This document shows, in pieces, positions 7,622 to 13,407 of a stretch of 17,999 nt of DNA. The translations under genes and the position numbers were made by a program. Below the pieces are notes generated by a model, which worked only from the letters and a program-made list of their open reading frames with translations, searched no databases and was not told where the DNA came from. The DNA lies in NCBI GenBank assembly GCA_031556405.1, contig JAVBTC010000019.1, positions 1-17,999 on the forward strand, given 5' to 3'. The stretch's first letter is position 1. The number at the start of each line of letters is the position of its first letter. The stretch is from WQZF01 sp031556405. GTDB taxonomy: Bacteria > Pseudomonadota > Gammaproteobacteria > Burkholderiales > Rhodocyclaceae.

Positions 7622-9307
7622 ATGCGTCGCCGCGACTTCCTGCGTACCGCGTCTTTGGCGCCGCTTCTGTTTTCGGGCTGTTCGCGTTCTTCCAGGCCGC
7701 CATCGCCACCATTGCCGCCGGGAGAGGTTTTCGGCGCCGGCGCCGGAATCGGCCACCTGCTGCGCGATGGAATACTCGCCGCTGCAAATCCCGTCGAAAT
7801 CCGGAACATTCCGCTGCTGATCGTCGGCGCCGGCGTCGGCGGCCTGGCGGCGGGATGGAAACTGAAGAAGCGGGGTTTTTCCGATTTCGTCATCGTCGAT
7901 CTCGAAAGCGAGGCCGGCGGCAATTCCCGCGCCGGTAAAAACGCGGTCTGCGCCTATCCGTGGGGCGCGCATTATCTGCCGCTGCCGCCGCCGGAAGCTG
8001 CGAGCACGCGCGAGTTGCTCGCCGATCTCGGTGTATTACAGGGCGATCCGGCAGCCGTCGCGCCGCGCTATGACGAGCGTTATCTCTGCGCCACGCCGCA
8101 GGAGCGGCTGTACCGTGACGGGCGCTGGGAAGAAGGGCTGCTGCCGCATCTCGGGCTCTCCGCGGCGGAAGAAGCACAGCAGGCGCGTTTCTTCGAGCGC
8201 ATCGCGGCATTGAAAGCCTGGCGCGGCAGAGATGGCAGCCGCGCCTTCGCGTTGCCGATGGCGTTTTCGAGCCGCGACCCGGAGATCCTCGCGCTCGACC
8301 GCATCGCGTTCTCCGACTGGCTGGCCGCCGAAGGCTTCACGGCGCCGAGCCTTTTGTGGCTCGCCGATTACGCCTGCCGCGACGATTACGGCACCTCGGC
8401 GCGGCGAGTATCGGCCTGGGCCGGTCTGCATTATTTCGCCAGCCGCGATGCGAAGGCGGCGAATGCAGGCGGCGACACGGTGCTGACTGCGCCGGAAGGA
8501 AATCAATGGCTGGCGCGGGGCATGGCGGAAACGCTCGAAGGACAACTACATCCTGGTTGGCTCGCGTTCGCGCTGCGGCAGGAGGAAGGTGGAAAAGATG
8601 GGAAAAACGGAAAGGGAACTGTGGTCGTCGACCTCTATTCGCCCGGCGAGCGGCGCGTCTTGCGCTATCGCGCGCGGCAGGCGATTTTCGCCGCACCGTT
8701 CTTCGTGCTTGCCGCCATCGCCCGCGACCTGCCGCCGCCGCTCCTGGAAAGCGCGCGCGGCACCTCGTATGCGCCCTGGGTGGTCGCGAACCTGACGCTT
8801 TCCGAATTTCCCGCACATGGTGGTGACAGCGGCGGCAATAGTGGCGGCGGTGCGGGTCCGGCCTGGGACAATGTGTTTTATGAAAGCGAAAGCCTCGGTT
8901 ACGTCGTCGCCACGCATCAGCAATTGAAGTTGCTGCGCGGCGGTCCGACCGTGTTCACCTGGTACCGGGCGCTGGCGGAACGGGATCCCGTTACCGCGCG
9001 GCGGCAATTGCTCGATGCGCCGGGAGGAATGTCGGCGCTACGGGAATTCTGGGCGGAAGCGGCGCTCGCGGACCTCGAACGCGCACATCCCGACATCCGC
9101 GAACTGGCGACGCGCATTGACATCGCCCGCCACGGCCACGCGATGGTGCGTCCGACGCCCGGCTTCATCTGGGGCGTGCGGCAGCGTTTCGAACATTCCT
9201 GGGGCCACGTGCATTTCGCGCATGCCGACGTTTCCGGACTGTCGTTATTCGAGGAAGCGCATTTTCGCGGCACGCAGGCGGCGGAACGGGCGCTGGAGCG
9301 GCTGTGA
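7622..9307 (+). CDS. Tat-exported FAD-dependent oxidoreductase, amine-oxidase type
   Basis: This 561-residue protein begins with a twin-arginine signal (MRRRDFLRTASLAPLLFSGC). The cysteine at residue 20 suggests a Tat lipoprotein, although Phe at -3 is not ideal for the lipobox. The FAD-binding dinucleotide fold is clear: LLIVGAGVGGLAAG with GxGxxG at about 69-74 and an acidic residue ending the second strand, then EAGGNSR. The C-terminus (FAHADVSGLSLFEEAHFRGTQAAERAL) resembles the closing FAD-contact motif of flavin amine oxidases. A Gly/Ser-rich insert lies at about 397-413. The gene follows the aminopropyltransferase by 39 bases, so oxidation of a polyamine-like product in the periplasm is a reasonable inference, though the substrate is unknown. 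I chose ATG 7622 over TTG 7610 because it places the Tat motif at the extreme N-terminus. No strong ribosome site precedes either. Confidence 0.85.
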   Translation: MRRRDFLRTASLAPLLFSGCSRSSRPPSPPLPPGEVFGAGAGIGHLLRDGILAAANPVEIRNIPLLIVGAGVGGLAAGWKLKKRGFSDFVIVDLESEAGGNSRAGKNAVCAYPWGAHYLPLPPPEAASTRELLADLGVLQGDPAAVAPRYDERYLCATPQERLYRDGRWEEGLLPHLGLSAAEEAQQARFFERIAALKAWRGRDGSRAFALPMAFSSRDPEILALDRIAFSDWLAAEGFTAPSLLWLADYACRDDYGTSARRVSAWAGLHYFASRDAKAANAGGDTVLTAPEGNQWLARGMAETLEGQLHPGWLAFALRQEEGGKDGKNGKGTVVVDLYSPGERRVLRYRARQAIFAAPFFVLAAIARDLPPPLLESARGTSYAPWVVANLTLSEFPAHGGDSGGNSGGGAGPAWDNVFYESESLGYVVATHQQLKLLRGGPTVFTWYRALAERDPVTARRQLLDAPGGMSALREFWAEAALADLERAHPDIRELATRIDIARHGHAMVRPTPGFIWGVRQRFEHSWGHVHFAHADVSGLSLFEEAHFRGTQAAERALERL

Positions 9308-9405
9308 CGGGTGTTTTAAGGTTTTTTATATTCTAAATTTAAATAATAATTGTTGTTTATGTGTCACTACAGTAGTGAAATATTATTCTATTTAATATGG
9401 AAATA
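9308..9405. other. AT-rich gap between convergent genes
   Basis: This short gap is dominated by A and T, unlike the GC-rich genes on either side. It separates the FAD oxidoreductase from the convergent outer-membrane lipoprotein. No clear hairpin plus T-tract terminator is seen, although TTTT runs occur at about 9314-9327. Confidence 0.5.
9364..9378. repeat. Near-perfect palindrome TCACTAC-A-GTAGTGA
   Basis: Two 7-base arms flank one central base in the AT-rich gap. It has the form of a protein-binding site or a small hairpin. No T-run follows on either strand, so it is unlikely to be an intrinsic terminator. Function unknown. Confidence 0.45.
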
Positions 9406-10914
9406 CTATTCCGCCAACGTCCATCCCCCGCCCAGCGCCTTGTTCAGCGCGGCGAGGTTGTTGAGCTGGTTGAGCCGGTTTTGCAGCAACGATTGCTCGG
9501 CGCTGCGGCGCGTCGTCTGCGTGTCGAGCCAGGGCGCGATGGCGGTCGCTCCGGCGCGGTAGCGCACCTCGGCGAGTCGTTCGGCGCGTTGCGCGTAGTC
9601 GAGCGATTGGGCGAGCTGGTCCGCTTCCAGTGCCAGTCGGTTTTGTGCCGAGAGCGCGTTTTCCACGTCGGCGAGGCTTTGCAGCCAGGTCTTGCGATAG
9701 GTTTCGAGCAGTTCGCGGTACGTGGTTTCGGAAACGCGGATATTGAGCCGGTTGATTTCGTATTGCAGGAACGGGAACGCGACGATCGCCCCGAGCGTGC
9801 CCACCGGGTTGCGCAGCAGATCGCGCAGCGCCTCGCTTGCCGTGCCCACCGTCGCGGTGAGATTGAGCGTCGGATACATCGCGGCGCGTGTTGCTTCGGT
9901 ATCGTAAAAGGCGGAAGCGAGGCGGGCTTCCGCCGCGCGCAAGTCGGGACGGCGCTGCAGGAGTGCCGCCGGGATGCCGGCGGGAACCCGCGGCAGGGAT
10001 TCCGACGAAGGAAACATGACCGCCGCCAGCGCCGACGTTTCCATTTCCACCTCTCCGCCGTCGTCTTCCGGCGCCGCGCCGAGCAGCACCGCCAGTGCCG
10101 TGACGGCCTCGGTATATTGCTGTTCGAGCGCGGTATGCGTGGCCTGCTGCGCGTGCCAGGTCTGCTGCGCCTGCGCCAGATCGAGTCCGGACGCGGTACC
10201 GCTCGCGCGTCCCGCCGTGACGATGGACAGCGTGCGGGACGCGGTGGCGAGGTTATCGGTGGAAAGCTGTAATGCCCGCTTGAGATAGCCGATCTGCCAG
10301 TAGGCGTCGGCGATCTGCCCGGCCAGCGTATGCGCCAGCGCCAGACGATCCTCGGCGGTCGCGGTGGCCTCGAATTCGGCGGAACGCTGCCGGTCGGCGA
10401 GCTTGTTCCACAAATCGGCCTCGTAGGCCACGCCCAGCGTCGCGCTGTAGCTGTGTACGAAGCGCCCGGAAGAAAAGTCGTTGCTCGGGTTGCTGCCGAC
10501 CGATGCGGAAAGCTGCGGCAGCCGGTTCTGTTCCGCCAGCCCCACTTGCAAGCGCGCGCGTTCGAGGCGGATCGCCGCGATGCGGAAGTTGCTGTTGGTG
10601 GCGAAACCGCGGTCGATCAGCCGGTTCAGGACGGGGTCGTCGAAAGCCAGCCACCATTGCAGATCCAGCGGCGGTTCCGTCAACGCAGCGGTGGCAGTGG
10701 TGGAGGCGGAAGAAGCGGCGGAGCCGTAACGCCACACGGCGGGTATTTCCTGCAGGTCCGGCGCCGGCGGCGCTTCGGTATGGGCACAGCCAGCGAGAAG
10801 AATCGCAGCGGAGAGGCAAATACTGTGACGAAAAAGGCCGCAAGAAAGGAGGGGCGGTGCGGGGGAGGCAAGCAAGCCGGAAAAATAGGGCCGGTAAGGT
10901 TGACGTAAGGTCAT
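9406..10914 (-). CDS. TolC/OprM-type outer-membrane efflux lipoprotein (NodT family)
   Basis: This 502-residue protein is an outer-membrane factor of the RND efflux type: a trimeric channel that passes substrates from an inner-membrane pump to the outside. A signal peptide ends in the lipobox LLAGC, with the lipidated Cys at about residue 43. Two outer-membrane efflux repeats follow. Typical phrases are WWLAFDDPVLNRLIDRGFATN near the N-terminus, YEADLWNKL in the first repeat, and LLQRRPDLRAAEARL, which opens the second. The end (LNQLNNLAALNKALGGGW) is characteristic of the family. ATG 10914 is chosen over TTG 10932. The signal peptide is then about 42 residues, rather long, and no clear ribosome site is seen. 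No pump or membrane-fusion gene is next to it, so it is an orphan here. It is divergent from the secreted protein at 11129. Confidence 0.95.
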   Translation of the reverse strand: MTLRQPYRPYFSGLLASPAPPLLSCGLFRHSICLSAAILLAGCAHTEAPPAPDLQEIPAVWRYGSAASSASTTATAALTEPPLDLQWWLAFDDPVLNRLIDRGFATNSNFRIAAIRLERARLQVGLAEQNRLPQLSASVGSNPSNDFSSGRFVHSYSATLGVAYEADLWNKLADRQRSAEFEATATAEDRLALAHTLAGQIADAYWQIGYLKRALQLSTDNLATASRTLSIVTAGRASGTASGLDLAQAQQTWHAQQATHTALEQQYTEAVTALAVLLGAAPEDDGGEVEMETSALAAVMFPSSESLPRVPAGIPAALLQRRPDLRAAEARLASAFYDTEATRAAMYPTLNLTATVGTASEALRDLLRNPVGTLGAIVAFPFLQYEINRLNIRVSETTYRELLETYRKTWLQSLADVENALSAQNRLALEADQLAQSLDYAQRAERLAEVRYRAGATAIAPWLDTQTTRRSAEQSLLQNRLNQLNNLAALNKALGGGWTLAE

Positions 10915-10979
10915 TGGGATGAAAATACACAATGAAGACAGAAGAGAAGGAAGGCCAATGGAGAAAACATGGCTGGTCG

Positions 10980-11013
10980 CGGCTCATGGAAAATGAGCAG
11001 ATAACATGAGCCG
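10980..11013. promoter_or_regulatory. Operator-like inverted repeat between divergent genes
   Basis: CGGCTCATG (10980-10988) and CATGAGCCG (11005-11013) are perfect inverted copies separated by 16 bases. A third half-site, ATGAGC at 10993-10998, sits inside the spacer. The site lies between the divergent start codons at 10914 and 11129. That position suits binding by a dimeric regulator of one or both genes. No regulator gene is adjacent. Alternatively it forms an RNA hairpin in the leader of the - strand gene. Confidence 0.55.
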
Positions 11014-11067
11014 GTATTATCGCTGTCTTCGGATTTTTTGAGTTCATGTAAAAACATACTTTATCCC

Positions 11068-11096
11068 TTGATAGGGGTATCCAAATAACATACATT
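11068..11096 (+). promoter_or_regulatory. Probable sigma-70 promoter of the secreted protein gene
   Basis: TTGATA (11068-11073, five of six matches to the -35 consensus) and TACATT (11091-11096, four of six to -10) are separated by an ideal 17 bases. The start codon is 33 bases beyond the -10 element. Confidence 0.55.
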
Positions 11097-11128
11097 TTTG
11101 ATTGCTTCTAGTTGAATTGGAGGGTGTG

Positions 11129-12142
11129 ATGAGCATTTTTTACAGAATTGGAACTAAAGCCTCCGTCGTGTTGGCCATGGTGCTGACTACTGGTGTGGGT
11201 TCGGTCTGGGCGGAGGATGCTACTACACTCAGCACTTCCGGACCGGTGCCGTTTTCCAACCCGGATGAATCAGGATTCGGAGCGACGATACTCTTGAAAG
11301 AAAATTTTGCCGGTGCGCTGCGAACCGCGGATGGACAACCAGGTGTCGTGGCGTTTGATTTGCTGCGCACCGAACCGTCTTCTCTCATCCCGGGTCGATG
11401 GCAGCTTGCGGACGGCCAGGGAAGTAACGGCACAAAAGCGGCCTGGTGCGGCGATCCCATTGATCCTGCCAATTTGTGGCTGATGCAGGACAGTTCGAAA
11501 GATGCTCTGGGAGGACGTCTCTATATCAGATTGCCGAGTGTCAGCGTCGGTGCGCCTTGCACGCTCGAAATCAAACCGTATCTTTATCAACAAAGGAATG
11601 TTCAACCGAACGCACCCATCAATACCGTGCTTTTCGACCCCAGCGATCCGTTGGGAATTACGAAGTGGGCCGCGGCCAATCCTTATGCTTCGCAAAGCGA
11701 TATCGATACCTGGGCGCAGCCGACGGTGAATAATTCAGCAATCGTGATGCTCGGAAGGACATCCGCCGAATGGAGTTGGATAACGACGCTTGTAACAGGC
11801 GATAATCATGCGCTCAACCTGACCTGTAGATTTCGGGAGCCGCCGGTGATGGATACGGCTGCCAGAACAATTTATGTCGCGGCGATACTACCGGAAAATT
11901 CGGGATTTTTCTTCATGGACGGCGACGGCCTCTGGCATCCCTATGCCGGTCAGGGTGACTGGCCAGCATATAAGGCCGCGAATGGGAAACAGGGAAGTGT
12001 GCACGACATCGTGATAGCGCGGAATCTGGATGTCACCGGTCTGCCGAACGGCACGATGATCGCTATCGGCTGGGGCAAGGATTCCGCCGAGGTCGCCGGT
12101 AATAATCAGTATGTCCCCTGCTATATCATCAACGGTAACTGA
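11129..12142 (+). CDS. Secreted protein of unknown family, four cysteines
   Basis: I do not recognise this 337-residue protein with certainty. It begins with a Sec signal peptide (MSIFYRIGTK then a hydrophobic core) with probable cleavage after VWA at residue 28. The mature part looks beta-rich and globular. It has four cysteines (107, 144, 233, 331), enough for two disulfides, as expected in the periplasm. The C-terminus (DVTGLPNGTMIAIGWG, then YVPCYIING) recalls a segment seen at the ends of various secreted bacterial proteins with a GLxGTxIYVGYG pattern, but this is only an impression. GGAGGG at 11119-11124 directly precedes ATG 11129, so I prefer this start to the in-frame TTG at 11102. 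Four 60-base rows I counted are 45-58% GC, lower than in neighbouring genes, which may indicate separate ancestry. A strong terminator follows, so it is probably monocistronic. Confidence 0.8.
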   Translation: MSIFYRIGTKASVVLAMVLTTGVGSVWAEDATTLSTSGPVPFSNPDESGFGATILLKENFAGALRTADGQPGVVAFDLLRTEPSSLIPGRWQLADGQGSNGTKAAWCGDPIDPANLWLMQDSSKDALGGRLYIRLPSVSVGAPCTLEIKPYLYQQRNVQPNAPINTVLFDPSDPLGITKWAAANPYASQSDIDTWAQPTVNNSAIVMLGRTSAEWSWITTLVTGDNHALNLTCRFREPPVMDTAARTIYVAAILPENSGFFFMDGDGLWHPYAGQGDWPAYKAANGKQGSVHDIVIARNLDVTGLPNGTMIAIGWGKDSAEVAGNNQYVPCYIINGN

Positions 12143-12166
12143 AATTATCCAGCTCCAGTCCTCCAG

Positions 12167-12196
12167 GCCCCGCGTTTTCCCGCGGGGCTTTTCCTT
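12167..12196 (+). terminator. Rho-independent terminator after the secreted protein gene
   Basis: A perfect 8-bp stem, GCCCCGCG (12167-12174) with CGCGGGGC (12181-12188), has a 6-base loop and is followed by TTTTCCTT. It lies 24 bases after the stop codon. Confidence 0.9.
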
Positions 12197-12287
12197 GCGT
12201 ACGACTTGAAAGTGCATGCAAGAAAATTTGTGTATCATGATTGTTTCCGCTGATCGGCGGATTGACCTGAACTGGGGGAAGGTTGCG

Positions 12288-13034
12288 ATGAACGACGAAA
12301 AAACGGTGGTCGCGCGCGCGGGATGGATGCAAAAAATGCGGCTGCTGACCGGCTGCGCCTGGCTGCTGGCCGCGCCTGCGGCGTGGGCGCTGGATCTGAG
12401 TTCGACCGAAGAGGCCGGGCTGGTCGACGCCAAAACGTGCCAGCTCGAGACGTGGATGAACCACCGGCTTTCCGGAAACGAGGTGTGGGCGGTGCCGGTA
12501 TGCGGGGTCAATGAATATTTCGAACTGGCGGTCGGCGCCGGCTGGCAGCGCTCGGAAGAATCGGGCGAACGTAAAACCGGTGCCCTGGCGCAGGCGAAGT
12601 TCCGCCTGAAGGAAGTAAAACCGGACGACTGGGGCGCGTCGCTGGTGTTCGGCCTTCAGCGGAATCCGGGACTCGATCCGGGCAGCCGGGGCGGAATGGA
12701 TTCCTATTTCATTTTGCCGCTGACGCACAATTTCATGGGCGACCGTCTGTCGGTGACGCTCGACCTCGGCGCCTATCACGACCGCCAGTTGAGTGAGACG
12801 CGTCCGCGCGCGGTGCTCGGCGGGACGTTTCAAATCGACGAGCGCTGGAGCATATCGGCGGAAACGACGGCGGAACGCCACAACCGACCGAATCCGCTGG
12901 CCATGGTGCATTACTGGCTGATTCCGGAACGGATGCAGATGGATCTGGCGTATAGCGACGTCGGCTCCGGTGGGCAAGGCAACCGCACGCTGTCGGTAGG
13001 GGTGCGCGTGCTGTTTCCCGAGCTTTTGCCCTGA
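12288..13034 (+). CDS. Putative outer-membrane beta-barrel protein
   Basis: This 248-residue protein has a signal peptide (core LLTGCAWLLAAPAAWA, cleavage at about residue 34). The mature chain is made of alternating polar and hydrophobic strands with aromatic ends, such as YFELAVGAGW, WGASLVFGLQ and LSVTLDLGAYH. It ends in LSVGVRVLFPELLP, as in small outer-membrane barrels. The layout (ETWMNHR... then short strands) is reminiscent of proteins loosely grouped with the MetA/phenol-pathway barrels, but I cannot assign a family. Two cysteines (51 and 72) may form a disulfide. ATG 12288 is preferred because GGGGGAAGG lies just upstream; a longer in-frame start at 12216 would spoil the signal peptide. 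It follows the terminator of the secreted protein and is itself followed by strong terminators, so it is likely transcribed alone. Confidence 0.7.
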   Translation: MNDEKTVVARAGWMQKMRLLTGCAWLLAAPAAWALDLSSTEEAGLVDAKTCQLETWMNHRLSGNEVWAVPVCGVNEYFELAVGAGWQRSEESGERKTGALAQAKFRLKEVKPDDWGASLVFGLQRNPGLDPGSRGGMDSYFILPLTHNFMGDRLSVTLDLGAYHDRQLSETRPRAVLGGTFQIDERWSISAETTAERHNRPNPLAMVHYWLIPERMQMDLAYSDVGSGGQGNRTLSVGVRVLFPELLP

Positions 13035-13048
13035 GATTGCGTTGGCAT

Positions 13049-13067
13049 CCGTTCCGGTACGGAACGG
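13049..13067. repeat. Inverted repeat CCGTTCC-GGTAC-GGAACGG
   Basis: Two perfect 7-base arms flank a 5-base centre, 15 bases after the barrel gene stop. No T-tract follows. It may protect the 3' end of the message or assist the terminator further on. Confidence 0.6.
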
Positions 13068-13092
13068 GCTCCAATGTAATCGCCGCATCTTT

Positions 13093-13140
13093 CGCCGCCG
13101 GACGGGCAGTCCGGCGGCGGAGAGTTGTTTTCTCCTTTTT
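13093..13140 (+). terminator. Compound Rho-independent terminator after the barrel gene
   Basis: A perfect 11-bp stem, CGCCGCCGGAC (13093-13103) with GTCCGGCGGCG (13109-13119) and loop GGGCA, is followed at once by a second small stem. This pairs GGAGA (13119-13123) with TCTCC (13131-13135) and is followed by TTTTT (13136-13140). Confidence 0.88.
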
Positions 13141-13264
13141 CCCGAACGCGCTGACTCGTCCGCGATACCTCCCGCGCGGACCGGAAAAGACCATCGGACC
13201 ATCGGAAAAGTCGCGCCTGGCGGACGGGACAGTCTCGATTTGTGCCATGATGCGCGGCGATGTG

Positions 13265-13407
13265 CCGGAACGATGCTTCCGGTGTTATCCTTCTTACTTT
13301 CTCCCGGCATTCCCAAGTTCGATAATTCCCTGTTTTTCATGGGAATTTTTGTGGGAATTTTTAGCGGCCGGGCATTATCTCCTTAGTACGATCAGACAAA
13401 AATGCCC
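13265..13407 (+). promoter_or_regulatory. Potentially structured leader of the double-activase gene
   Basis: Three sets of complementary arms are seen. CCGGAA 13265-13270 pairs with TTCCGG 13277-13282. Two ATTCCC copies (13309-13314, 13325-13330) can pair with two GGGAAT copies (13341-13346, 13353-13358). GGGCATT 13370-13376 can pair with AATGCCC 13401-13407, which holds the start codon. No Shine-Dalgarno precedes ATG 13402. Alternatively, TTGTGG/CATTAT near 13351-13380 could be a weak promoter, giving an almost leaderless message. The arms are directly visible; the folding is an inference. Confidence 0.4.

Larger units (their letters stand above)
13035..13401. other. Gap with terminators and a repeat-rich leader
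   Basis: No gene is supported in these 367 bases. The first third holds a palindrome (13049-13067) and a compound terminator. The middle has a tandem 8-base repeat (GACCATCG at 13189-13196 and 13197-13204). The last third, from 13265 to 13407, contains several inverted and direct repeats described separately. An open frame crossing the gap has no ribosome site and an unconvincing composition. Confidence 0.6.

Noticed and set aside
5981..7972. Long 663-codon open frame on the - strand
   Set aside because: It is antisense to the SpeE-like and FAD genes, has Arg/Gln/Asp/His-rich low-quality composition and matches no family. It is a by-product of GC-rich codon use.
8808..8860. Gly/Ser-rich stretch in the FAD gene as a possible frameshift or tandem repeat expansion
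   Set aside because: The frame stays intact with family-like sequence on both sides; it is best explained as a surface loop.
9397..10272. 291-codon + strand open frame opposite the efflux channel
   Set aside because: The - strand frame is an unmistakable TolC-family protein; the + frame is Arg/Gly-rich noise.
13189..13204. Tandem GACCATCG repeat as a possible CRISPR or integration repeat
   Set aside because: There are only two adjacent 8-base copies without spacers or partner genes; it is likely chance or slippage.
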